This document shows positions 1-6,870 of a DNA stretch of 9,812 bases, piece by piece; position 1 is the first letter of the stretch; each line of letters opens with the position of its first letter. Origin of the DNA: Polaromonas sp. UBA5171 (GTDB lineage: Bacteria; Pseudomonadota; Gammaproteobacteria; Burkholderiales; Burkholderiaceae_C); contig DHWX01000082.1 of the NCBI GenBank assembly GCA_002413395.1, positions 38,445 to 48,256 of the forward strand. Reading direction: 5' to 3'. The translations under genes were made by a program, and so were the position numbers. The notes below the pieces were generated by a model. It ran no database searches and was not told the origin of the DNA. It worked only from the letters and a program-made list of their open reading frames with translations.

Positions 1-1
1 C

Positions 2-3000
2 ACCCAGGTACTGGCGGGTCTGACCGTCACGGCGGCGCAGACACCGGATCGCCAGTCTGCTTCGGCGGATTTCGAAGAGGATGACTTGCGTGGTATTTTC
101 CTTGAAGAAGCGCGTGAAGTGGTTGGCAACGCCTGGCAAGCCATCGCCGAACTTGCAAGCAATCCGAATGATGTCACCCAACTGACGATCTTGCGGCGTG
201 CTTTTCACACGCTCAAAGGCAGTTCGCGGATGGTTGGACTCAGTGAATTTGGCGAAGCCGCGTGGGCTATTGAGCAACTTCTCAATAGCTGGCTTGCGGA
301 TCAAAAAGCCGCGACCGATGAATTCAGGTCCTTGTGCTCGCAGTTCATGACAGGGTTTACGAAATGGATTGATGATATTGCCGCAAGTGATGACATGCGC
401 TGGTCAGCGTCCGCTTTCCACAGCAGTGCGGACGGCCTGCGCATGGAAGGGCGTTACCAGGCCCTGGATCTGTCTGCCATGGAAGCTGCGGCTGCGGAGC
501 CACTGGAACTTGCGTTGGCGTCTGGAGTGCCTGACCACATCGACGTTGACCTGCCCGACGAAGTGGCCATTGAGCCTGCCACGCCACCGGCTGAGCAGGT
601 GAGCGCGTCCGAAATGGAGATAGACAGCATTGATTTTGACAGCCTGTTCGGCGCTAAGGAGCCGGCGCCGACGGTTCAATCTTCGCCTGTGCTGGAACCG
701 TCTGACTTGATGGAAGCAGTGGCCCAACCACAACCTGCTGAAGTATTACTGGCCCCTGAGGTTCTGGCACCGGATCATGTGCCTGATGAGGCCTTGGCGC
801 TTGAGAGCAATGAAGATGAGCAGGTCAGGGTCATTGGTAACTTGCGTATTGGCATTCCTCTTTACAACGTCTATTTGAACGAGGCCGATGAATGGTCGCG
901 GCGACTGGTGACCGAGGTTGCCGAATGGGCCATGGAACACCATCTGCCGGTCAGCGATTCGACGGTGGCACTGGCGCATTCCCTGGCGGGCAGTTCTGCC
1001 ACCGTCGGCTTTGGCGCGTTGTCCGAGATCGCCCGTGCGCTCGAGCATGCCCTGCAGCAGTCCCGGGCTCACCACAGCAGCGGTGCTGCCACCTATGGTC
1101 AGTTGTTTGTTGCCGCGGCGGAAGAGATACGCCGACTGCTGCACCAGTTTGCGGCCGGGTTTCTCAAGGAGCCTAATGCCGACATTCTTGATCGCCTGAT
1201 GCGGCTTGAATTCGTTGACTCGATTCTGCCGTCGCCGAGTGGATATACCGATCTTGATATTCCCGGTGAACTCCCGCAAGCGGATGAAGCCGATGACGTA
1301 CCCATGCCTCTGTCCGAAGCTGAGATGGCGGCGGTCATGGGAGTTGCGACCCCAAAACCTTCGCCAGCAGCCCCGGTGCCAGTCCCTGCCCCGATTGTCT
1401 CGATTGCCGCGCCGACGGCGCGGCTGGCAGCGCCTGTGCCGGTTGCCATTCCCGCTGACGCTTCAATAACATTCGGCGCACGCGGCAGTGAAGAGTTCGA
1501 TGCGGTGGACGTGATCGACCCTGACCTCTTTCCAATTTTTGAAGAGGAGTGCGCCGAACTCATGCCCCAGCTGGGTGGCGCATTGCGGCAATGGTCCGCG
1601 CGGCCTGACAACCGGAGCGCACGCATGGAAGCATTGCGGGCGCTGCATACGCTCAAAGGCAGCGCCCGCCTGGCCGGCGCGATGCGGCTTGGGGAAATGG
1701 CGCACCGGATCGAATCTGAAATCGAGCAAATCGGATCCGATGCCGTGGCAAGCCAGGAGTTTGAACCGCTGTTAACCCGGTTTGATGCCATGCAAGCCGC
1801 GTTTGAAGGCTTGCGGCGTGTGGATGCCGCAGTTGTTGAAACATTTGTAACCCCACCCGCCGCCACAGAGCCACCGGTCACTCCACTGCTACCGGTGCTG
1901 ACACCAGCGCCGGATGCTTCGCAGACTTTGGACGCCGCGGCCACTGCCGGTGACACCGGTTCCAGAAAACTGGCTATTCCGCCGCCGCAAGCCATGCAGC
2001 TGCAGCCGGTTCGGCTGGCGGCGTCTGCTTCCATACGCGTGCGCTCGCAGTTGCTTGACCGCATGGTTAACCAGGCTGGCGAGGTCATGATCACCCGTTC
2101 GCGTCTCGAAGCCGAGCTCGGTCAGCTGCGCGGCTCGCTCAATGACATGAGCGATAACCTAAACCGGTTGCGCCAGCAGCTTCGTGACATTGAATTGCAG
2201 GCCGAAACCCAGATGCAGTCGCGCCTGGCCCAAGCCAAGGAAGCCCAGGCCGGTTTCGATCCGCTCGAGTTTGACCGGTTTACCCGCGTGCAGGAACTCA
2301 CCCGCATGATGGCCGAGTCGGTGAATGACGTGGCGACGGTGCAGCGCACCTTGCAGCGCACGGTGGAAGCCACCGAGGATGATCTGATTGCCCAGGCCCG
2401 GCAGACCCGGGAATTGCAGCGCGATCTGCTGCGCACGCGCATGGTGGAGTTTGAGGGTATTTCCGAGCGCTTGTACCGCGTGGTGCGGCAGGCTTCCAAG
2501 GAAACCGGCAAGCAGGTGAGGCTAGATTTGCTGGGCGGCACCATCGAGATGGACCGCGGCACGCTGGATCGCATGACGCCCGCCTTTGAGCATTTGCTGC
2601 GTAACTGCGTGGTCCACGGCATTGAAAACCCGCAAGAGCGCAGCGCTGGCGGCAAGGATCCGGTTGGCCTCATCACGGTTCATCTTCGCCAGGAAGGCAA
2701 TGACGTATCGGTTGACTTCAGCGACGATGGCTCGGGCCTGAACCTGCGTCGCATCCGCGAAAAGGCCTTGAGCCTCGGGCTGGTCAAGGCCGATAAGCCA
2801 ATGGATGATCAGGAGGCTGCCGATTTGATCTTCATGCCCGGCTTCTCGACCGCCACGCAGATCACCGAGCTCGCGGGACGCGGCATCGGCATGGATGTGG
2901 TGCGCGCGGAAGTCAATGCGCTGGGGGGCCGGATTGAAACTTCGACCGAAGCCGGCAAGGGGACGCACTTCAAACTGGTGTTGCCGCTGACCACGGCCGT

Positions 3001-3895
3001 GACCCAGGTGATCATGATTCGCGCCGGAAATCAGACGGTGGGTGTGCCCTCCAACGTCGTTGAAGTTGTGCGGCGCACCCCAGCCAGGGAACTGCAGCAG
3101 GCGTACAACGCAGGCACGCTGGATTTCGCTGGCGAAACCATTCCTTTCTTCTGGTCCGGTGCCTTGCTGCAGGTCTCGAATCAGAGCACCGAAGTGCAGG
3201 CCAAGAACTCACCGATTGTGATTTTCCGAAGTGCTGCCCAGCGCATTGCATTGCATGTGGATGAAGTGCTGGGCAACCAGGAGGTTGTGGTCAAGAATCT
3301 GGGCCCACAGCTGTCGCGTCTGCCGGGCCTGGCGGGCATGTCCGTGCTGGCTTCAGGTGCCGTGGTGCTGATCTACAACCCGGTCGCGCTGGCTTCGGTG
3401 TATGGTCAGCAAGCGCGCAGCTGGAGTGCGGATCGGGCCGAGCCGCATATGCTCGAAGAGTCTGCCGGCAGCGCCCGGAAAGTGCCTGCGTTGGCCTCTG
3501 CCGGGCCACAAACACCGCTGATTCTGGTGGTGGATGACTCGATCACGGTCAGGCGTGTCACGCAGCGCCTGTTGCAGCGCGAAGGCTACCGTGTGGCCAT
3601 GGCGGCAGACGGTCTGCAGGCGTTGGAGCGTTTGCAGGAAGAAATGCCCATGGTGGTGTTGTCAGATATCGAAATGCCGCGCATGGATGGCTTTGACCTG
3701 GCACGCAACATCCGGGCCGACGCGCGTCTGAAGCATCTGCCGATCATCATGATTACTTCACGGATTGCCGAGAAGCACCACGAGCATGCCATGGAACTGG
3801 GTGTGGACCACTATCTGGGCAAACCGTACTCCGAAGAAGAATTGATGAGCCTGGTGCGCCGCTATTGTGTTGAAGAGGCCGCTGTCTCAGCATAA
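2..3895 (+). CDS. chpA: ChpA/PilL-type hybrid chemotaxis histidine kinase with several HPt domains and a receiver, 5' partial
   Basis: The reading frame is open from the window edge, so the start lies upstream; about 1297 residues are visible. Three HPt-type histidines can be read: HTLKGSS (His codon 206-208), HSLAGSS (977-979, with the usual Lys replaced by Ala) and HTLKGSA (1646-1648). Acidic and Pro/Ala-rich linkers separate them. From about 2030 there is a CheA-like dimerisation helix region, then a HATPase domain with an N box (LLRNCVVHGIE, 2594-2626), a G1 box (DDGSG, 2723-2737) and a G2 box (GRGIGMD, near 2876-2896). A CheW-like domain follows (about 3000-3400). The C-terminal receiver has the acidic pair DD (3533-3538), phospho-acceptor Asp (3665-3667), Thr (3755-3757) and Lys (3821-3823), all intact. 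This order is that of ChpA/PilL, which controls type IV pilus twitching and, in Pseudomonas, cAMP signalling at the inner membrane. The rest of the pil-chp cluster should lie upstream. The TTG at 86 is inside the gene, not its start. Family assignment is very secure; the pilus role is inferred from architecture. Confidence 0.95.
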   Translation, partial: TQVLAGLTVTAAQTPDRQSASADFEEDDLRGIFLEEAREVVGNAWQAIAELASNPNDVTQLTILRRAFHTLKGSSRMVGLSEFGEAAWAIEQLLNSWLADQKAATDEFRSLCSQFMTGFTKWIDDIAASDDMRWSASAFHSSADGLRMEGRYQALDLSAMEAAAAEPLELALASGVPDHIDVDLPDEVAIEPATPPAEQVSASEMEIDSIDFDSLFGAKEPAPTVQSSPVLEPSDLMEAVAQPQPAEVLLAPEVLAPDHVPDEALALESNEDEQVRVIGNLRIGIPLYNVYLNEADEWSRRLVTEVAEWAMEHHLPVSDSTVALAHSLAGSSATVGFGALSEIARALEHALQQSRAHHSSGAATYGQLFVAAAEEIRRLLHQFAAGFLKEPNADILDRLMRLEFVDSILPSPSGYTDLDIPGELPQADEADDVPMPLSEAEMAAVMGVATPKPSPAAPVPVPAPIVSIAAPTARLAAPVPVAIPADASITFGARGSEEFDAVDVIDPDLFPIFEEECAELMPQLGGALRQWSARPDNRSARMEALRALHTLKGSARLAGAMRLGEMAHRIESEIEQIGSDAVASQEFEPLLTRFDAMQAAFEGLRRVDAAVVETFVTPPAATEPPVTPLLPVLTPAPDASQTLDAAATAGDTGSRKLAIPPPQAMQLQPVRLAASASIRVRSQLLDRMVNQAGEVMITRSRLEAELGQLRGSLNDMSDNLNRLRQQLRDIELQAETQMQSRLAQAKEAQAGFDPLEFDRFTRVQELTRMMAESVNDVATVQRTLQRTVEATEDDLIAQARQTRELQRDLLRTRMVEFEGISERLYRVVRQASKETGKQVRLDLLGGTIEMDRGTLDRMTPAFEHLLRNCVVHGIENPQERSAGGKDPVGLITVHLRQEGNDVSVDFSDDGSGLNLRRIREKALSLGLVKADKPMDDQEAADLIFMPGFSTATQITELAGRGIGMDVVRAEVNALGGRIETSTEAGKGTHFKLVLPLTTAVTQVIMIRAGNQTVGVPSNVVEVVRRTPARELQQAYNAGTLDFAGETIPFFWSGALLQVSNQSTEVQAKNSPIVIFRSAAQRIALHVDEVLGNQEVVVKNLGPQLSRLPGLAGMSVLASGAVVLIYNPVALASVYGQQARSWSADRAEPHMLEESAGSARKVPALASAGPQTPLILVVDDSITVRRVTQRLLQREGYRVAMAADGLQALERLQEEMPMVVLSDIEMPRMDGFDLARNIRADARLKHLPIIMITSRIAEKHHEHAMELGVDHYLGKPYSEEELMSLVRRYCVEEAAVSA

Positions 3896-3927
3896 AAAGT
3901 GCCGCCAGCCCATGGCAGCCGCATTTC

Positions 3928-3955
3928 GCTATAAAAACATAGCTAATCCTTTTTT
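3928..3955 (+). terminator. weak AT-rich hairpin plus T-run after chpA
   Basis: GCTAT (3928-3932) and ATAGC (3939-3943) form a 5-base-pair stem around a six-base A-rich loop, followed six bases later by six Ts (3950-3955). It starts 32 bases after the chpA stop and could end that transcript. The stem is short and AT-rich, so termination would be weak. The GCTAT...ATAGC core resembles a hairpin sequence that I recall as scattered between genes in Comamonadaceae, so it may be a dispersed repeat and not a dedicated terminator. The rest of the 3896-4069 gap shows a second imperfect hairpin (3968-3991, GCGCC/GGCGC with one bulge) with no T-run, and no gene. Confidence 0.4.
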
Positions 3956-4057
3956 CAATACAGTGTAGCGCCGCAAGGTTCTCGCAGGCGCATCCTCGTG
4001 CTGCATGTGGTCTTTCCTGCCCACACCAATTGCCGTCGTGCGTGACCCCGGTGCGCG

Positions 4058-4063
4058 TAAAAT
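4058..4063 (+). promoter_or_regulatory. putative -10 box (TAAAAT) for the yqgE-pyr operon, probable leaderless start
   Basis: TAAAAT lies with its last base seven bases before the yqgE ATG (4070), the distance expected between a -10 box and the transcription start. No Shine-Dalgarno sequence is present in the intervening ATCAACCC. The box also contains an in-frame TAA (4058-4060) four codons before the ATG, so the gene cannot begin further upstream. No good -35 hexamer is visible at 16-18 bases spacing; TTGCCG (4030-4035) is 22 bases away, too far. If used, the mRNA would begin at or next to the ATG. Confidence 0.4.
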
Positions 4064-4069
4064 CAACCC

Positions 4070-4657
4070 ATGCACCCGGATCCCGCAGCGCTAAACCTGA
4101 CGCACCATTTTCTCATCGCCATGCCTGGGCTGGATGATCGTGCCTTTGCCAAAAGTGTGGTTTATATGTGCGAGCACAGCGACCGTGGCGCCCTGGGACT
4201 GGTCATCAACAAACCGAGCGACATCACGCTCAAGAGCCTGTTTGACAAAGTGGAGTTACCGCTGCACCGCAACGACCTTACCGAAGCCATGGTCTTCCAG
4301 GGTGGCCCGGTGCAAACCGAGCGCGGCTTTGTGCTTCACGAATGCATGCTGCCCGGCAGTGAATCGGTGTATGCCTCGACCATGACGATTCCGGGCGGTC
4401 TGGAAATGACCACCTCCAAGGATGTGCTGGAAGCGCTGTCCACCGGTGCCGGACCGCGCAAGGTGTTTGTCTCACTGGGCTACTCCGCTTGGGGTGAAGG
4501 TCAACTGGAGTCGGAAATATCCGATAACAGCTGGCTCACGGTGTCAGCTGATTTGACCGTGATTTTCGATACGCCGGTGGAGCAGCGTTACGACAAAGCC
4601 CTCATGCTGCTGGGTCTGCAGAGCTGGATGCTGTCGTCCGAGGCCGGTCACGCATGA
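4070..4657 (+). CDS. yqgE: YqgE/AlgH family protein (UPF0301)
   Basis: The 195-residue product matches the UPF0301/AlgH family over its whole length, close to the usual size of about 185-190. Family signatures are HHFLIAMPG (12-20), the CEH segment (34-36), GALGLVINKPSD (40-51), FQGGPVQTERGF (76-87), and SLGYSAWGEGQLESEI (135-150) leading into a conserved NSW (153-155). There is no signal peptide or membrane segment, so it is probably cytoplasmic. The biochemical role of the family is not settled; the name AlgH comes from a reported effect on alginate production in Pseudomonas. The start is fixed by an in-frame stop four codons upstream. It overlaps the next gene by ATGA, and its pairing with yqgF is conserved in many proteobacteria. 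Confidence 0.95.
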   Translation: MHPDPAALNLTHHFLIAMPGLDDRAFAKSVVYMCEHSDRGALGLVINKPSDITLKSLFDKVELPLHRNDLTEAMVFQGGPVQTERGFVLHECMLPGSESVYASTMTIPGGLEMTTSKDVLEALSTGAGPRKVFVSLGYSAWGEGQLESEISDNSWLTVSADLTVIFDTPVEQRYDKALMLLGLQSWMLSSEAGHA

Positions 4658-5070
4658 GTCCTGCAGGCGCGTCTCAAGCGGCCGCAAGTCTGCGCACTTT
4701 TCTCGCTTTCGACTTCGGCCTCAAACGCACTGGCGTGGCGACCGGCAACCTGCTGACGCGCACGGCCTCACCGCAAGCCACCATCGCCGCCGAAGGCGCT
4801 GCGCGTTTCAAGGCGGTTGAGCTCAGAATCAGGGAATGGCAGCCCGATGCGCTGATTGTCGGCATCCCGTTTCACCCCGATGGTGCGAGCCACGACAATA
4901 CCGTGCGTGCGCAAAAATTTGCCCGTCAGCTGCGTGGGCGTTATGGTCTTCAGGTGTTTGAGGTCGATGAGCGCTACAGCACGACCGAGGCATTGACTGG
5001 CGGCGCTAAGGATGCAGATGCGGCGTCCGCCTGCATCATTCTGGAACAGTTTTTAAGGAGTCTTCCATGA
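4654..5070 (+). CDS. ruvX: RuvX/YqgF RNase H-fold nuclease (pre-16S rRNA processing / putative Holliday junction resolvase)
   Basis: The 138-residue product is a YqgF-type RNase H-fold protein. FLAFDFGLKRTGVA (16-29) carries the first catalytic Asp (D20), IVGIPFHPDG (68-77) is the conserved loop, DERYST (105-110) supplies the second acidic site, and DAASACIILEQFL (122-134) the third Asp (D122). The stretch between DERYST and D122 is about ten residues shorter than in E. coli YqgF as I recall it, but all catalytic acids are present. The family acts on the 5' end of pre-16S rRNA and has been proposed to resolve Holliday junctions. The ATG overlaps the yqgE stop (ATGA), and its own stop overlaps pyrR in the same way, so the three genes are likely translated in a coupled manner. 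Confidence 0.95.
   Translation: MSPAGASQAAASLRTFLAFDFGLKRTGVATGNLLTRTASPQATIAAEGAARFKAVELRIREWQPDALIVGIPFHPDGASHDNTVRAQKFARQLRGRYGLQVFEVDERYSTTEALTGGAKDADAASACIILEQFLRSLP
5055..5060 (+). promoter_or_regulatory. strong ribosome binding site for pyrR
   Basis: AAGGAG lies six bases before the pyrR ATG at 5067, inside the last codons of ruvX. It is one of only two strong Shine-Dalgarno sequences in the operon and fixes the pyrR start. Confidence 0.8.
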
Positions 5071-5573
5071 GCAGCTTGATATTGGACGCCGAGGCGCTAT
5101 ACAACGAGTTGCTGCGTGGCATGCGGCTGCTGTTGGCTTCCTACGACCAGCCTCCGATGCTGGTGGGCGTCGCGTCCGGAGGCGCCTGGGTGGCGCAGCG
5201 CCTGCAAAAAGACCTGGGTTTGGCCGAAGAGATCGGTATTCTTTCTTCCTCCATGCACCGCGACGATTTCTCGCAACGCGGCCTGGCTTCGAGCGGGAAA
5301 ACCCTGCTGCCTTTTGATGTGAACGGCGCGCACCTGATTGTGGTCGACGATGTGCTCTACACCGGTCGCACTACACGGGCGGTGCTCAACGAACTGTTTG
5401 ACTATGGGCGGCCAGCCAGCGTCAAGCTGGTGACGCTGGTGGACCGGGGCGGGCGCGAGTTGCCCATACAACCCGATCTTGCAGTGGCGCGAGTGACCTT
5501 GCCGGCCTCGCAGACGCTTGAGCTGGAACGCGCGGAAGACGGTCAGTTCAGTTTTCAGGTCCAGGACCGGTAA
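5067..5573 (+). CDS. pyrR: PyrR-type uracil phosphoribosyltransferase / pyrimidine operon regulator
   Basis: The 168-residue protein is a type I phosphoribosyltransferase. The PRPP loop VVDDVLYTGRTTRA (92-105) is the PyrR form of the motif, VGVASGGAWVA (33-43) forms the pyrophosphate loop, SSMHRDDFSQRG (61-72) corresponds to the flexible loop segment, and VDRGGRELPIQPD (125-137) is a PyrR hallmark. Members convert uracil and PRPP to UMP and diphosphate. In Bacillus they also bind pyr mRNA to cause attenuation; RNA binding by proteobacterial members is not something I can assume. Placed directly before pyrB, it fits a regulatory or salvage role. The start overlaps the ruvX stop. Bacillus PyrR is slightly longer (about 181). 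No classical attenuator is visible in the 65-base gap to pyrB. Confidence 0.93.
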   Translation: MSSLILDAEALYNELLRGMRLLLASYDQPPMLVGVASGGAWVAQRLQKDLGLAEEIGILSSSMHRDDFSQRGLASSGKTLLPFDVNGAHLIVVDDVLYTGRTTRAVLNELFDYGRPASVKLVTLVDRGGRELPIQPDLAVARVTLPASQTLELERAEDGQFSFQVQDR

Positions 5574-5622
5574 CCCCAAGCCGAAACATCCAGCGCAAAT
5601 CCAGAGCAGAAAATCAGAACGC

Positions 5623-5630
5623 AAGAGGAG
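5623..5630 (+). promoter_or_regulatory. ribosome binding site deciding the GTG start of pyrB
   Basis: AAGAGGAG sits eight bases before GTG at 5639. This supports GTG over the adjacent TTG at 5642, and it is a strong site that would partly compensate for the weaker start codon. The remainder of the 5574-5638 gap is A-rich leader with no terminator-like hairpin. Confidence 0.8.
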
Positions 5631-5638
5631 CCCAAAGC

Positions 5639-6601
5639 GTGTTGTACCGACGAAATCCACAACTCAATAAAAACGGTGAGCTGATTCATTTACTCTCGAC
5701 AGAAGGTCTGCCCAAGGCGACCCTGACGCAGATTCTGGATACCGCCGCCAACTTTGTCAGCGTGAGCAGCCGCGAGGTCAAAAAGGTCCCGTTACTGCGC
5801 GGAAAGAGCGTTTTCAACCTGTTTTTTGAAAACTCCACCCGCACCCGTACGACGTTTGAAATTGCCGCCACACGCCTGTCGGCCGACGTGATCAACCTCG
5901 ACATTGCACGTTCCTCGGCCTCCAAGGGGGAGTCGCTGCTGGACACCATTGCCAACCTGAGCGCAATGGCCGCTGATCTGTTTGTGGTGCGCCACAGCGA
6001 ATCGGGCGCGCCTTACCTGATCGCCCAGCATGTGGCACCGCATGTGCATGTGATCAATGCCGGTGATGGGCGTCACGCGCACCCCACGCAGGGTTTGCTG
6101 GACATGTACACCATCCGTCATTACAAGAAAGACTTCAGCAACCTCACGGTCGCCATCGTGGGCGATGTGCTGCATTCGCGCGTGGCGCGTTCCGACATCC
6201 ACGCGCTCACGACGCTGGGTTGCGCGGAGGTGCGTGTGGTCGGCCCCAAGACCCTGGTGCCCGCTGACATGGCGCAGATGGGCGTGCGCGTCTGCAACAC
6301 GCTGGAAGAGGGCATCAAGGGCGCCGACGTAATCATCATGCTCAGGCTGCAAAACGAGCGCATGTCGGGTGCGTTGCTGCCCAGCAGCCAGGAGTTTTTC
6401 AAGACCTTTGGCCTGACCAACGAGAAGCTGCAGCTGGCCAAGCCGGATGCCATTGTCATGCACCCAGGCCCCATCAACCGGGGTGTGGAGATCGCTTCGG
6501 CGGTGGTCGATGGCGCGCAGAGCGTCATCTTGCCGCAGGTCACCTTCGGCATCGCAGTGCGTATGGCCGTCATGAGTATCGTTGCCGGGAATGAAGCATG
6601 A
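5639..6601 (+). CDS. pyrB: aspartate carbamoyltransferase catalytic subunit
   Basis: The 320-residue enzyme joins carbamoyl phosphate and L-aspartate to N-carbamoyl-L-aspartate, the first committed step of UMP synthesis. The carbamoyl-phosphate motif STRTR (66-70), the SASKGES loop with Lys96 (93-99), HPTQGLLD (148-155), GDVLHSRVARSD (175-186), RLQNER (236-241) and HPGPINRG (275-282) are all intact. The length fits the Pseudomonas-type (class A) catalytic chain. No pyrI regulatory-chain gene is present; instead pyrC' lies downstream, as expected for enzymes that assemble with an inactive dihydroorotase. Translation probably starts at GTG. The stop forms ATGA with the first codon of a small open frame that fills the pyrB-pyrC' gap. 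Confidence 0.97.
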   Translation: MLYRRNPQLNKNGELIHLLSTEGLPKATLTQILDTAANFVSVSSREVKKVPLLRGKSVFNLFFENSTRTRTTFEIAATRLSADVINLDIARSSASKGESLLDTIANLSAMAADLFVVRHSESGAPYLIAQHVAPHVHVINAGDGRHAHPTQGLLDMYTIRHYKKDFSNLTVAIVGDVLHSRVARSDIHALTTLGCAEVRVVGPKTLVPADMAQMGVRVCNTLEEGIKGADVIIMLRLQNERMSGALLPSSQEFFKTFGLTNEKLQLAKPDAIVMHPGPINRGVEIASAVVDGAQSVILPQVTFGIAVRMAVMSIVAGNEA

Positions 6602-6870
6602 CTGTGGCCCCCACGCTTGCCACTTCGTGTGCTGCGCTGCCCCCCGAGGGGGCTGTTCCGCCTAGGGGCGGCCCGTCGGCGGAATTGGCCCCCACGCTTG
6701 CCACTTCGTGCGCTGCGCTGCCCCCCGAGGGGGCTGTTCCGCCTAGGGGCGGCCCGTCGGCGGAACTGGCCCCCACGCTTTTCACTTCATGTAATGCGCT
6801 CCCCCCATCGGCGGCTGGCCTTGCTTGGGGCGGCCCGGCGCGGCGGTCTTTTTCCGGAAAAATCAAATGA
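6598..6870 (+). CDS. possible 90-residue repeat-encoded protein linking pyrB and pyrC'
   Basis: An ATG at 6598 overlaps the pyrB stop (ATGA) and its stop at 6868-6870 overlaps the pyrC' start in the same way. The frame is open for 90 codons. Its sequence is nearly all repeat: the 81-base unit is exactly 27 codons, so a Pro/Ala/Gly-rich 27-residue unit (containing LPPEGAVPPRGG) occurs twice without change, then a diverged third copy and a basic tail. I recognise no domain. The two base differences between the copies are silent in this frame, but they also leave the minus-strand frame unchanged, so this is weak support. Only a weak GGGA precedes the ATG. It may simply be a frame kept open so that ribosomes can travel from pyrB to pyrC'; protein function is doubtful. 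Confidence 0.25.
   Translation: MTVAPTLATSCAALPPEGAVPPRGGPSAELAPTLATSCAALPPEGAVPPRGGPSAELAPTLFTSCNALPPSAAGLAWGGPARRSFSGKIK
6605..6843. repeat. 81-base GC-rich palindromic tandem repeat between pyrB and pyrC' (two copies plus a diverged third)
   Basis: Copies run 6605-6685 and 6686-6766 and differ at only two of 81 bases (T6630/C6711 and T6685/C6766). A third copy starts at 6767 in the same phase with the same opening TGGCCCCCACGCTT, then diverges and ends in TTGGGGCGGCCCGGCG (6828-6843). Copies 1 and 2 each contain the palindrome GCCCCCCGAGGGGGC (6639-6653 and 6720-6734; 6-base-pair GC stem, CGA loop) and a second hairpin CCGCC-TAGG-GGCGG (6658-6671 in copy 1). From memory, sequences of this style (GGCCCCCACGCT..., CCCCCCGAGGGGG, TTGGGGCGGCCCGG) are dispersed intergenic repeats of Comamonadaceae; finding it in tandem inside an operon junction is less usual. 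It accounts for nearly all of the 265 bases between the two genes. Confidence 0.9.

Noticed and set aside
86..88. TTG as the start of the ChpA-like protein
   Set aside because: The frame is open to the left edge with sensible linker sequence, and HPt sequence starts right at this point, so the gene begins before the window.
1099..2094. A 331-codon minus-strand open frame inside the chpA-like gene
   Set aside because: Its Ser/Ala-rich, low-complexity sequence mirrors the Ala/Pro-rich linkers and HPt domain on the + strand, which are clearly coding.
5574..5638. Attenuator (leader terminator) between pyrR and pyrB
   Set aside because: No GC-rich stem followed by a T-run occurs in these 65 bases.
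6605..6843. CRISPR array or insertion sequence at the pyrB-pyrC' junction
   Set aside because: The repeat is directly adjoining with no unique spacers, encodes no transposase, and has no terminal inverted repeats or obvious target duplication.
6825..6866. Upstream TTG start for pyrC'
   Set aside because: It would add 14 residues encoded by the repeat tail; the dihydroorotase family N-terminus aligns from the ATG at 6867.
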